Assembly: GCF_014822185.1 (NCBI RefSeq)
Contig: NZ_QVLR01000030.1
Coordinates: 1 to 64,000, forward strand
Length of the DNA stretch: 64,000 nt
Source of the DNA: Azoarcus sp. Aa7
GTDB taxonomy: Bacteria > Pseudomonadota > Gammaproteobacteria > Burkholderiales > Rhodocyclaceae
Reading direction: 5' to 3'
Below the pieces are notes generated by a model. That model did not search any database. It was given only the letters and a program-made list of their open reading frames with translations, and was not told the DNA's origin. Each line of letters opens with the position of its first letter. Position 1 is the first letter of the stretch. Below, in pieces: positions 9,140-17,776 of the stretch. A program made the translations under genes and the position numbers.

Positions 9140-10300
9140 ATGAACTTCCTCGACGGCTACACCGTTCTCGATCTGGCGAGCGTCGGCCCGGCCGCGCGCG
9201 CTTCGCGCATCCTCGCCGATTTCGGCATGCGCATCGTCAAGGTCGCGCCGGTCGCGGCCAAGGGCGCCAAGCAGGTCGAGCCTGTCTTCCATGCCTACGG
9301 CGCGGGGCGCGGCACGCAAAAAATCCGCCTCGACCTCAAGTCCGACGCAGGACGCGACACGCTGCTGCGTCTGGCCGAACAGGCAGATGTCGTGATCGAA
9401 AGCTACCGGCCCGGCGTCGCGGCCCGGCTCGGCGTCGGGTATGCCGCCATCGCAGCGCGCAACCCGAAGATCATCTACTGCTCGACCAGCGGCTACGGTC
9501 AGGACGGCCCGTGCGCGCAGTGGGTCGGCCACGACATCAACTACCTGGCGATGTCCGGCTTCCTCGCCTGCAGCGGGCGCGACGCTAACGGCCGCCCTGC
9601 CCTGCCCGGCGCGACCCTCGCCGATGGTGCGGGCGGCGGCATGCACGCGGCACAGTCCATCCTCGCGGCGCTGCTGCGCCGGGAGCGCACCGGCGAAGGC
9701 GCCTGCCTCGACGTGGCGATCACCGACGGGGTGCTGAACCTCATGTCGCTGTACCTCGACCAGTACCTCGCGACCGGCGAGGACACCGCGCCCGGATCCG
9801 GCGTGCTGACCGGCAAATACGCGTGGTACGGCGTGTATACCGCCAGCGACGGGCGGCACATCGCGGTGGGCGCGATCGAAGGCCACTTCTTCCGCAATCT
9901 GTGCCGGCTGCTCGAGCTCGAAGCCTTCGCCGACCACCAGTACGACGACGCGCAGCAGGACGCGATGCGTGCGGCCTTCGCGGCGCGCTTCCTCACCCGC
10001 AGCCGCGACGAATGGGTCGCGCTGCTTGCCGGGGCCGACACCTGCGTCGCGCCGGTGCTGGCGATCCCCGAAGTGGCCGCGCATCCGCAGTTCCGCGAGC
10101 GCAAGGCCTTCATGGCGGCCGAACATCCGCGCCGCGGTGCCTTCGAACAGCTCGCGCCGGTGCTCGCCGGCGGCGACCGCAGCCAGCCGCTGCACCGCGT
10201 CGCCGCATCCGCTAACACCGACACGGATTCGATACTTGCCGAAGCCGGCTTCCCGGCCACGCAAATTGCCGAATTGCGCGCAGCGGGGTGCATCGAATGA
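9140..10300 (+). CDS. Alpha-methylacyl-CoA racemase-like protein (CaiB/BaiF fold)
   Basis: 386 aa. General family is class III CoA-transferase, but the active-site motifs are those of alpha-methylacyl-CoA racemases (AMACR/MCR): His131 in GHDINYLAMSG and Asp162 in TLADGAGGG, with the spacing seen in racemases. Racemases interconvert the R and S forms of 2-methylacyl-CoA thioesters so that stereospecific dehydrogenases can act on them. It begins 15 bp after the dehydrogenase and its stop overlaps the next ATG. If the assignment is right, the pathway substrate has an alpha-methyl-branched acyl chain, as in sterol side chains or isoprenoids. A CoA-transferase role is the alternative. Confidence 0.75.
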   Translation: MNFLDGYTVLDLASVGPAARASRILADFGMRIVKVAPVAAKGAKQVEPVFHAYGAGRGTQKIRLDLKSDAGRDTLLRLAEQADVVIESYRPGVAARLGVGYAAIAARNPKIIYCSTSGYGQDGPCAQWVGHDINYLAMSGFLACSGRDANGRPALPGATLADGAGGGMHAAQSILAALLRRERTGEGACLDVAITDGVLNLMSLYLDQYLATGEDTAPGSGVLTGKYAWYGVYTASDGRHIAVGAIEGHFFRNLCRLLELEAFADHQYDDAQQDAMRAAFAARFLTRSRDEWVALLAGADTCVAPVLAIPEVAAHPQFRERKAFMAAEHPRRGAFEQLAPVLAGGDRSQPLHRVAASANTDTDSILAEAGFPATQIAELRAAGCIE

Positions 10301-10842
10301 GCGCGCGCGAGCCACAAGCTGGCAGCAACGCCACCGACCTGCCGATCGAAGCCCTGCGAATGATCGACACGCCACTCTACGAAGAGCCGGGCGAGTTCCC
10401 GATCGAGATGGGCTACGTCTACAACACCTGCGCCGCAGTGCAGAACGGCAACCCGATCTTCTGGGACCCGGCCGTCGCCGAGGCCATCACCGGCGGCCCG
10501 ATCGCACCGCCGACGATGATGTCCGTGTGGTTCCGTCCGCACTACTGGACGCCCGGGGCGAGCGGCGAGCGCAAGGCGCTGCAGACGCATTTCGACCTCA
10601 AGCAGGTCCTCGACCTGCCCGAGGCGGTCGTCGCCAGCAACGAAGCGGTGTTCGGCGAACCGGTCCGCCCCGGCGACCGCCTCACGACACGCCAGATCGT
10701 GCGCAGCATCGGCCCCCTCAAACGGACGAAGCTGGGCATCGGGCGATTCTGGACAATCGACGTCGAAACCACCAACCAGCATGGCGAATGGGTCGGCACC
10801 GAGATCTACACCATGCTGGGCTACCGGAGGCCGGAGCAATGA
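10297..10842 (+). CDS. MaoC N-terminal-type (FAS1-like) dehydratase subunit
   Basis: 181 aa starting at the ATG that overlaps the previous stop (ATGA). It belongs to the MaoC_dehydrat_N/FAS1-like hotdog family (PF13452): YNTCAAVQNGNPIFWD, then GPIAPPTMMSVWFRPHYW and VRPGDRLTTRQIV. Such non-catalytic hotdog proteins commonly pair with a catalytic MaoC subunit to form an enoyl-CoA hydratase with room for bulky substrates, as ChsH1/ChsH2 do in cholesterol side-chain degradation. The catalytic partner is the next gene, again with a four-base overlap. Confidence 0.82.
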   Translation: MSAREPQAGSNATDLPIEALRMIDTPLYEEPGEFPIEMGYVYNTCAAVQNGNPIFWDPAVAEAITGGPIAPPTMMSVWFRPHYWTPGASGERKALQTHFDLKQVLDLPEAVVASNEAVFGEPVRPGDRLTTRQIVRSIGPLKRTKLGIGRFWTIDVETTNQHGEWVGTEIYTMLGYRRPEQ

Positions 10843-11327
10843 ATGCGACCGACGCGAGCGGCATCACTGCCGCGGACATCGCCGAAGGCCAGGAAATGCC
10901 CGCGCTGCGCCACCCCGTGAGCGCCACGACCATCGTGCTCGGCGCGCTGGCGAGCCGCGACTGGCGGCCGATGCACCATGACAAGGACTTCGCCGTCGAG
11001 CGCAACGGCGTGAAGAACATCTTCATCAACACGCCGAACAACGCCGCGTGGTTCGAGCGCTACATCACCGACTGGACCGGCCCGAAAGGCCGACTCGGGC
11101 GACTGCGCTTCGAGATGAAGAAATCCGTCTTTCCCGGCGACGAGATGTGCTTTTCCGGGGTCGTGCGCAAGCTCGCCCGCGACGCAGCCGGATGCCACTG
11201 GGCGGAGCTGGAGCTGGCGATCTCCGTCGACGGCGAAGTGCGCACCACCGGCCGCGCGCGGGTCGCCGTGCCCGCCGATCCCACCGACAACCCCTGGACC
11301 CGCAAGGGCGATCGCTGGCTGCCTTGA
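10839..11327 (+). CDS. MaoC-like (R)-enoyl-CoA hydratase, catalytic subunit
   Basis: 162 aa from the ATG at 10839, which overlaps the preceding stop. The hydratase-2 dyad is visible in SRDWRPMHHDKDFA (Asp and His about five residues apart). Hotdog-fold segments follow, including RLRFEMKKSVFPGDEMCFSG. It would hydrate the enoyl-CoA made by the flanking acyl-CoA dehydrogenases, together with the FAS1-like subunit upstream. The tight overlaps indicate co-translation at fixed stoichiometry. Confidence 0.84.
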   Translation: MNATDASGITAADIAEGQEMPALRHPVSATTIVLGALASRDWRPMHHDKDFAVERNGVKNIFINTPNNAAWFERYITDWTGPKGRLGRLRFEMKKSVFPGDEMCFSGVVRKLARDAAGCHWAELELAISVDGEVRTTGRARVAVPADPTDNPWTRKGDRWLP

Positions 11328-11370
11328 GGCACCTGCGCGCAATGCCCGCCACCCTTTCAAGAGGCTGCCA

Positions 11371-12534
11371 ATGGACCTGAAGTTCACCGACGAGCAGAAC
11401 ATGCTCCGCGACATGACCCGCAACCTGTGCGCCGACTTCAGCGGCACGGACGTCGTGCGCAAGATGGAAAACGACCCGCTCGGCGTCCCCGCCGACCTGT
11501 GGCAGCAGATGCGCGAGACGGGCCTGCTCGGCATGGCGATCCGCGAGGAAGACGGCGGCATGGGACTGAGCATGCTCGACTGCGCCGTGATCTACGAGCA
11601 GCTCGGCCGCCACCTCGCGCCCGGACCCTACTTCCCCAGCACGGTGATGGTGGCGGGGGCGCTGCGTCACGCGGGCGAAGCCGCGGACCGGCGCGGGCTG
11701 CTCGGCGCCATCGCAACCGGCGACACCGTCGTGGTGCCGGCGTGGCTGGAACCGGACGGCGGCTTCGGCCCGGCGGGCGTGCAGCTGCGCGCCACGCGGC
11801 AGGGCGACGACTATGTCCTGTCCGGCACCAAGCGGCACGTGTTCCACGCCGCCGCCGCGCAACAGCTCCTCGTGCTGGCCCGCACGGGCGAGGCCGCGGA
11901 CGCCATCGACCTGTTCCTCGTCGATACGAAGGCGCCCGGCGTCACGCTGACGCAGCAGCACTCGATGGCTTCCGACACCCAGTACCGCGTCGATTTCGAC
12001 AATGTCCGGGTCAGTGCAGAGAACCACGTCGGCGCCGAAGGGCGGGGCTGGCAGGCGTGGGAGGCCGCGATGTACGACGGCATCATCCTGCTCGCGGCCT
12101 GGGCCGCGGGCGGCGCCGAACGCGCGCTCGAGATCACCGTCCAGTATTCGAAGGAGCGCGAGCAGTTCGGCAAGCCGATCGGCGCCTTCCAGTCGCTCGC
12201 GCACTACATGGCCGACGCGAGCGCCGTGGTCGACGGCGCGAAGATGCTGGTGCTCGAAGCCGCCTGGGCGCACGCCTCGGGCAAGGACGTGAAGCGCCTC
12301 GCGGCAATGGCCAAGCTCTTCGCCTGCCGCGCCTTCCGCGAGGTCACGCACATGGCCCAGCAGGTGCACGGCGGCATCGGCTTCACGCTCGACTACGACA
12401 TCCAGCTCTTCTACCGCCGCGCCAAGCAGCTGCAGATGAACTGGTGGGATTCGTCTTACCTCGAGGAGCTGATCGCCGCCGACATCCTCGACCGCGACGG
12501 CGAACGAACGATCCCCGATCCCTTCACCGTCTGA
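11371..12534 (+). CDS. Acyl-CoA dehydrogenase (probable heteromer subunit)
   Basis: 387 aa. N-terminus MDLKFTDEQNMLRDMTRN is typical; SKEREQFGKPIGAFQS and QQVHGGIGFTLDYD are the conserved C-terminal FAD/dimer motifs. The usual Y-x-GT-x-E/Q-I end motif is missing; the protein ends LDRDGERTIPDPFTV. Dehydrogenases of this short-tailed kind often form alpha2-beta2 tetramers with a second subunit, as in ChsE-type steroid enzymes. It directly follows the MaoC pair. The two dehydrogenases of this operon are therefore candidates for one heteromeric enzyme. Confidence 0.88.
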   Translation: MDLKFTDEQNMLRDMTRNLCADFSGTDVVRKMENDPLGVPADLWQQMRETGLLGMAIREEDGGMGLSMLDCAVIYEQLGRHLAPGPYFPSTVMVAGALRHAGEAADRRGLLGAIATGDTVVVPAWLEPDGGFGPAGVQLRATRQGDDYVLSGTKRHVFHAAAAQQLLVLARTGEAADAIDLFLVDTKAPGVTLTQQHSMASDTQYRVDFDNVRVSAENHVGAEGRGWQAWEAAMYDGIILLAAWAAGGAERALEITVQYSKEREQFGKPIGAFQSLAHYMADASAVVDGAKMLVLEAAWAHASGKDVKRLAAMAKLFACRAFREVTHMAQQVHGGIGFTLDYDIQLFYRRAKQLQMNWWDSSYLEELIAADILDRDGERTIPDPFTV

Positions 12535-12570
12535 TCCGCCCACGACCGCCCGCCTGAACGAGGAACCCGC

Positions 12571-13344
12571 ATGGCACGCCCGAACCCGCATTACGGAAAC
12601 GGCACCTTCCGTCGTCGCCTCCGCGTCAGCGCGGCGCCGGGCGAGGTCGCCGTCGAGCTGGAGGACTGCAATCACGGCTTCCGCCTGCGCCTGTGGCACG
12701 ACGGCGAGCGCGTGACGACCGTCGAGGTGCAGCCGATGCGCATCCCGTTCAACACTTGCGCCGAGGCGGTACGCCCGCTCCAGCGCGCGATCGGCCATCG
12801 ACTGAACGAGGACGAGGCGACGCTGCGCAGCCGCCTCGTCCCGGGCGACAACTGCACGCACATGCACGACATGACCATCCTCGCCGTCGCGCATGCCGCC
12901 GCACACCGCGGCGAAGAACGCACGACACGGCTCTACGACATGGCGGTGGACGACGAGCGCGACGGCATCACCCGCGCGCGCATCGCCTGCGACGGCGTGC
13001 CGGTCCACGAATGGCACATTGCCACGCCGCGCGCGCACACGATCACGGCGCCGGAAGAACTGGCCGGCAAGCCCGTGATGCGCGGCTTCCACGCATGGGC
13101 GTCGCAGGCCTTCGACGGGATGCCGCGCGAAGCCGCCGTCGCACTGCAGCGCGCGTATTTCGTCGCCCAGGCGCGGCGCCACAGCTTCGAACCGGTCGCA
13201 GCGCATCCGGGCATCTCCGACGGCATGCCGCAGGGCGCCTGCTACTCGTACAACGCAGGGGCCGTCGAACGGGCGCTGCGCAGCGCGGGCACGGTGCGCG
13301 ACTTCACGCACGCCCCCGAACGCCTGCTGAAGTTCCTGCCCTGA
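12571..13344 (+). CDS. DUF2889 domain protein
   Basis: 257 aa, start MARPNPHYGNGTFRRRLR with a purine-rich site upstream. Its whole length fits DUF2889 (PF11136): the FRRRLR opening, the central histidine-rich GDNCTHMHDM segment, and the late YSYNAG segment before the end LLKFLP. No enzymatic role is established for this family. It is usually found with CoA-transferases, acyl-CoA dehydrogenases and luciferase-like proteins, exactly as here. The conserved CTHMHD cluster could bind a metal; that is inference. Confidence 0.75.
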   Translation: MARPNPHYGNGTFRRRLRVSAAPGEVAVELEDCNHGFRLRLWHDGERVTTVEVQPMRIPFNTCAEAVRPLQRAIGHRLNEDEATLRSRLVPGDNCTHMHDMTILAVAHAAAHRGEERTTRLYDMAVDDERDGITRARIACDGVPVHEWHIATPRAHTITAPEELAGKPVMRGFHAWASQAFDGMPREAAVALQRAYFVAQARRHSFEPVAAHPGISDGMPQGACYSYNAGAVERALRSAGTVRDFTHAPERLLKFLP

Positions 13345-13360
13345 TCCCCGCGGAGGCTCC

Positions 13361-14593
13361 ATGATCCCCAACACCCCTGCCGCCCCGCGCGGCGCTCTGG
13401 CCGGCATCCGCGTCATCGACTTCGGCCAGATGGTCTCGGCCCCTTACTGCGCGAAACTCTTCAGCGACTACGGGGCCGACGTGATCAAGGTCGAGCTGCC
13501 CGAGGGCGACGCTGCGCGCACTGCGGGGCCGTTCCCGGGTGACGTGCCGCACGTCGAAAAGAGCGGACTGTACTTCTTCCACAACACCAACAAGCGCGGC
13601 ATCACCTGCGATGTCGCCCACCCCGAAGGCCGTCGGCTGTTCCTCCGCCTGCTGGAACACAGCGACGTGCTGATCGAGAACAACCTGCCGCAGCGCATGC
13701 GTGCGTGGGGGCTCGATTACGCGACCCTTGCGGAGACCAACCCCGACCTGGTCGTGATCTCCATCACTCCCTTCGGGCAGACCGGCCCCTACAGCGGCTG
13801 GAACGGCTACGACCTGAACGCCTACCACCTGTCCGGCGCGAGTTCCCGCTACTGCGGTCGGCCAGGCGAAACGCCGCTCGAGCACGGCACTTTCGCCGCG
13901 GACTACTTCGGCGCGGTCACCGCGGCGGCATGGGGACTCGCCGCCGTCTATGGCCGTGAGCTCGCCGGGGGCGGGCAGCAGGTCGACGTGTCCTGCGCCG
14001 AGGCGATCGCCGCCACCTTCGTCGGCGGACAGAACATCGGCTGCTACGCGCAGGAAGGCCGCTTCGACAAGCGCACCGGCGTCGGCATGCCGCTCGGCGC
14101 GCCGGCGACGATCCTGCCCTGCCGCGACGGCCACGTGTGGATGCTGGCGCTGGAGCCCGGCCAGTGGAACGGGCTGCGCAAGGTCATGGGCGACCCGGAA
14201 TGGGCGAGCCTGGAGATGTTCCAGGACATGTACTCGCGCGCCCAGAACGCGGACGTCATCTACGAGTTCATCCGCGAGTGGACGCTGCAGCACGACAAGA
14301 TGGAAATCATGGAGAAGTGCCAGGCCGCCGGCTGCCCGGTGACGGCGGTATTCACCATTGCCGAGGCGGCCGCCCAGCCGCATCTGCAGGCGCGCGACTA
14401 CTTCGTCGACATGGAGCACCCGCAGCTCGGCCGGCTGAAGAATCTCGGCGCCCCCTTCAAGCTGCCGGCCTGTCCCGGCGGGCCGGAACGCCCCGCGCCG
14501 CTGCTCGGCCAGCACAACGCGGAGGTCTACCGCGAACTGCTGGGTCTGGGCGCCGCGGACGTGCGCCGACTCGCGCAACGCAACGTGATCTGA
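13361..14593 (+). CDS. CaiB/BaiF-type CoA-transferase (first of a tandem pair)
   Basis: 410 aa. N-terminal Rossmann motif GIRVIDFGQMVSAPYCAKLFSDYGADVIKVE is standard for class III CoA-transferases, and the catalytic Asp is expected in TFAADYFGAVTAA about 20 residues before AGGGQQVDVS. It transfers CoA between carboxylic acids, probably activating the growth substrate or an intermediate. Followed after 9 bp by a second family member; tandem genes of this kind form heteromers in BbsEF of toluene degradation, so the pair may be one enzyme. Confidence 0.88.
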   Translation: MIPNTPAAPRGALAGIRVIDFGQMVSAPYCAKLFSDYGADVIKVELPEGDAARTAGPFPGDVPHVEKSGLYFFHNTNKRGITCDVAHPEGRRLFLRLLEHSDVLIENNLPQRMRAWGLDYATLAETNPDLVVISITPFGQTGPYSGWNGYDLNAYHLSGASSRYCGRPGETPLEHGTFAADYFGAVTAAAWGLAAVYGRELAGGGQQVDVSCAEAIAATFVGGQNIGCYAQEGRFDKRTGVGMPLGAPATILPCRDGHVWMLALEPGQWNGLRKVMGDPEWASLEMFQDMYSRAQNADVIYEFIREWTLQHDKMEIMEKCQAAGCPVTAVFTIAEAAAQPHLQARDYFVDMEHPQLGRLKNLGAPFKLPACPGGPERPAPLLGQHNAEVYRELLGLGAADVRRLAQRNVI

Positions 14594-14602
14594 TCGGGGG
14601 AA

Positions 14603-15829
14603 ATGCGCATGGCCAACCAACTACCGCTAAAGGGTGTCCGCGTCGTCAATTTCGGCTGGGTGTGGGCGGGCCCGGTGGTCGGGCAGACGCTCGGCTTCCT
14701 CGGCGCCGAGGTGCTCAAGATCGAATCGGCCGCGCGCGTCGACATGACCCGCAACCTGCCGCCCTTCGCCGACGGCATCCTCGGCCCGGACCGCAGCCTG
14801 TCGAACCACGCCTGCTGGGCGGGCAATGGATCGGTGTCGCTCAACCTGAAGGAACCCGAAGCGCTGGAACTCGCGCTGCGACTGATCGCCAGCGCCGATG
14901 TGGTCGTCGAGAACTTCGGCCCCGGCGTCATGGAGCGGCTCGGGCTCGGCTACGAGCGCCTGCGCGCGGTGAAGGAGGACATCATCCTGTTCTCGATGCC
15001 CGCGGCAGGGCTTTACGGTCCGCTCGAGCACGTGCGCACCTACGGCCTGAGCCTCACGTCGCTGACGGGCCTCGACAGCCTCGTCGGCTACAAGGGGGGC
15101 GACCCGGTCCCGGTGGAGAACGCGTTCTCGGATCCCTTCGCGGGCATTTTCGGTGCGTTTGCCGTGCTCGCCGCGCTCAACCATCGGCGCAACACCGGCA
15201 CGGGCCAGCACGTCGACTTCTCCCAGCAGGAGGCGGTGATGCAGATGGTCGGCCCGGCGTGGATGGACTACGCGCTCAACGGGCGCAGCGGCGGGCCGAA
15301 GAGCAACGAACATCCCACCGCCGCCGCCGCGCCTCATGGGGTCTTCCCCTGCCAGGGCGACGACCGCTGGATCAGCATCGCCGTCTGTCGCGACGAGGAG
15401 TGGCAAGGCCTCGTCGCCGCGATGGGCCACCCGGACTGGGCAACGGCGCCCGCCTTCGCGACGCTGCCGGGCCGGGTGTCCGCGATCGACCGTCTGCACG
15501 AACACATCGCGCAATGGACGCGCGAATTCGACGACCGCGAGCTCGCCGCGCGCCTGCAGGAGCACGGCGTCGCCGCGTCCCCGGTGCTCAACGTCGGCGA
15601 TCTGCTGCACGACCCGCAATACCGCGCCCGCGACACCTTCATCGAAGTCACCCACCCGCTGGGCTTCCGCGAAACGATCTACGGCGCCTACGTGAAGACC
15701 AGCCGCAGCCGTCCCGACATCCGCCCCGGCCCGACCATCGGACAGGACAACGAGCGGGTATTCCGGACGCTCCTCGGCATCCCGGAAGCGGAATACGAGC
15801 GCCTGAAGCGCGACCGGATCATCTACTGA
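14603..15829 (+). CDS. CaiB/BaiF-type CoA-transferase (second of a tandem pair)
   Basis: 408 aa starting at 14603 after a GGGG-rich site; an ATG two codons later is possible. The motifs GVRVVNFGWVWAGPVVGQTLGFLGAEVLKIE and NAFSDPFAGIFGAFAVL (catalytic Asp) are present, with TGTGQHVDFSQQEA after it. Only about 30% of residues appear shared with the upstream copy, so this is not a recent duplication. Both likely act together on one acid/CoA pair; the substrate is unknown. Confidence 0.88.
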   Translation: MRMANQLPLKGVRVVNFGWVWAGPVVGQTLGFLGAEVLKIESAARVDMTRNLPPFADGILGPDRSLSNHACWAGNGSVSLNLKEPEALELALRLIASADVVVENFGPGVMERLGLGYERLRAVKEDIILFSMPAAGLYGPLEHVRTYGLSLTSLTGLDSLVGYKGGDPVPVENAFSDPFAGIFGAFAVLAALNHRRNTGTGQHVDFSQQEAVMQMVGPAWMDYALNGRSGGPKSNEHPTAAAAPHGVFPCQGDDRWISIAVCRDEEWQGLVAAMGHPDWATAPAFATLPGRVSAIDRLHEHIAQWTREFDDRELAARLQEHGVAASPVLNVGDLLHDPQYRARDTFIEVTHPLGFRETIYGAYVKTSRSRPDIRPGPTIGQDNERVFRTLLGIPEAEYERLKRDRIIY

Positions 15830-15883
15830 CAAGCACCGGCCCGCAGGCACCCCGCCGCCCGGCCCATAAATCGGAGACACGCC

Positions 15884-16807
15884 ATGAAGTTCGCCCTCGC
15901 AACGCCTGCGCTGAACAACTACCCGGCCGCGATGGCCCCGTGGGAGCCGCGTGCCGGCGGCCCGGAAGTCCTGCGCTATGCGCGGAAGGCCGACTCCCTG
16001 AGCTGGGACTGGCTCACAATCCCCGAGCACATCGTGATGCCCACGGACATGAAGGAGGTGATGGGTTCGCGCTTCGCCGAGGGCATCGCCGCCTCTGCAG
16101 TGTTGATGGGCGCGACCGAGCGCATCCACTTGCTCACCTACATCCTGGCGCTGCCCTACCGCCATCCGCTGGTGCTCGCCAAGCAAATCGGCACGATGGA
16201 ATTCCTCGCCGGGGGACGCTTCACGCTCGGCACCGCAGTCGGTCACCTGGAACGCGAGTTCGAGACCCTCGGCATTCCGTTCGAACAGCGCGGACCGATG
16301 ACCGACGAATACCTCAAGGCGCTCAAAGAAGTGTGGACCTCGGAGCATCCGAAGTTCCACGGGGACTTCGTCAAGTTCGACAACATCCTCGTCGAACCCA
16401 AGCCCGTGCAGAAGCCGCACCCGCCGATCTTCATCGGCGGCAACTCGCAGGCTGCGATGCGCCGCGCCGCCGTGCACGGCGACGGCTGGATCCCCTGGCT
16501 CGTGACCGCCGAAGACCTCCCGGGCTGCATCGCCTACATGAAGAGCCTGACCGCCTACGAAGAGAAGGCCGACCGCTTCGAGATCCTCGTCACGACCACC
16601 GCCTACAAGGTCGAGGACTACTCGCACGCCGAGAAGGGCGAGACCGAGGTCTCCGCGGACCGCGACAGCGTGCTGCGCGAGATCGAGGCACTGCAGAAGG
16701 CCGGTGCCACCTCGGTGCAGGTCATGCCGCCGAAGCTCGGAACCTTCGAGCAGTGCCTCGAATGGATCGAGTGGTACGACCACGAAATCATTCCGCAATT
16801 CCGCTGA
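15884..16807 (+). CDS. Luciferase-like (LLM class) flavin/F420-type oxidoreductase
   Basis: 307 aa TIM-barrel protein of the bacterial luciferase/F420-dependent oxidoreductase family. Seen are WDWLTIPEHIVMP, the strand-turn ILALPYRHPLVLAKQIGTMEFLAGGRF, and PPIFIGGNSQAAMRRAA. This group uses either FMNH2 or reduced F420, which the sequence alone cannot settle. It sits in the long catabolic operon between a CoA-transferase and a crotonase. A second member is at 60826-61695 and a DUF385 protein (another F420-associated family) at 25921-26439. Confidence 0.83.
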   Translation: MKFALATPALNNYPAAMAPWEPRAGGPEVLRYARKADSLSWDWLTIPEHIVMPTDMKEVMGSRFAEGIAASAVLMGATERIHLLTYILALPYRHPLVLAKQIGTMEFLAGGRFTLGTAVGHLEREFETLGIPFEQRGPMTDEYLKALKEVWTSEHPKFHGDFVKFDNILVEPKPVQKPHPPIFIGGNSQAAMRRAAVHGDGWIPWLVTAEDLPGCIAYMKSLTAYEEKADRFEILVTTTAYKVEDYSHAEKGETEVSADRDSVLREIEALQKAGATSVQVMPPKLGTFEQCLEWIEWYDHEIIPQFR

Positions 16808-16833
16808 TCCGGCCCACTGCCACGGAGAGCCTC

Positions 16834-17664
16834 ATGCAGGACACCTACCGCTTCCTGACGACCCGCATCGAAGACAACGTCGGGATCGTCACCCTCAACC
16901 GCCCCGACAAGCTCAATGCCCTGAGTTGGGAACTCGCCGAGGAACTCGCCACGGTCTTCTATCGCTGGCGCTACGTCGATGAAGTCCGCGCCATCGTCCT
17001 GACCGGCGCCGGCCGCGCCTTCTGCGCCGGGGGCGACATCGACTGGATCTCAGGCGACAGCGACCGGCCGATGCCGGGGACCTCGGACGCGACGCGCCCG
17101 ATTCCGCGCTCGCAGCGCAAGACCCCGGGTGGCCCCTTCATGGACGCGACGCGGCAGATGATCGCCGTCGACAAGCCCATCGTCGCCGCCCTCCACGGGC
17201 ACGCCGTCGGCGCCGGGCTCGCCTACGCCATGGTGTGCGACCGCCGCTTCGCCGACACGACGCTCAAGATGTCGGCCATCTTCACCAACGTCGGCGTCGC
17301 GCCGGACTGCGGCCTGTCGTGGTTCCTGCCGCGCGTCGTCGGCCTGCCCACCGCGCTGATGATGGTCGAGACCGGGCGCGTCTTCCGCGCCGAGGAATGC
17401 AGGACGATGGGCCTCGTCGACGAGCTGGTGCCGGAAGGGGAAAGCTTCGCCGCCGCCTTCGAATACGCCAAGACGCTGGCCCAGCGCGCCAGCGTCGCCG
17501 TGGACATGGCCCGCCGCATGATCTACATGGGCCAGACCGCGCCCCTCGAACAGATGCTCGACTACGAAGGCATCGCCGGCGTCATTGTCGCCTCGTCGCT
17601 CGACGCCAGGGAAGGCACCCAGTCCTTCCTCGAGAAGCGCAAGCCGGTGTATCGCGGAATCTGA
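16834..17664 (+). CDS. Enoyl-CoA hydratase/isomerase (crotonase)
   Basis: 276 aa from an ATG preceded by GGAG. Crotonase motifs: VGIVTLNRPDKLNALS, the first oxyanion loop GRAFCAGGDIDWIS, and the second PIVAALHGHAVGAGLAYAM. A stretch of about 25 residues between the two loops (DSDRPMPGTSDATRPIPRSQ region) is longer than in simple hydratases. FTNVGVAPDCGLSWFLPRVVG has Asp where hydratases often carry Glu, so isomerase or other chemistry is possible. Part of the plus-strand operon after the luciferase-like gene. Confidence 0.86.
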   Translation: MQDTYRFLTTRIEDNVGIVTLNRPDKLNALSWELAEELATVFYRWRYVDEVRAIVLTGAGRAFCAGGDIDWISGDSDRPMPGTSDATRPIPRSQRKTPGGPFMDATRQMIAVDKPIVAALHGHAVGAGLAYAMVCDRRFADTTLKMSAIFTNVGVAPDCGLSWFLPRVVGLPTALMMVETGRVFRAEECRTMGLVDELVPEGESFAAAFEYAKTLAQRASVAVDMARRMIYMGQTAPLEQMLDYEGIAGVIVASSLDAREGTQSFLEKRKPVYRGI

Positions 17665-17776
17665 CGCGTACGGCCGAGCCGGGCACAGACCGGGCCGGAG
17701 TCCTCATCACCAACCCCGACACGACACCCGCCCTGCGGCGCGCCACGCGCCGCGGGCGCCATGACATGGAGTTGAG

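Noticed and set aside
8192-10375. A 727-codon open frame on the minus strand
   Set aside because: It is antisense to an acyl-CoA dehydrogenase and a racemase-like gene; high GC gives long shadow frames and the translation has no domain pattern.
11065-13416. A 783-codon minus-strand frame
   Set aside because: It covers three well-supported plus-strand genes in full antisense, is Arg/Ala/Gly-rich and has no motif.
14137-16833. N-terminal extension of a long frame reaching the crotonase
   Set aside because: The upstream part reads through two CoA-transferase and LLM genes in another frame; only the part from 16834 is a real crotonase.
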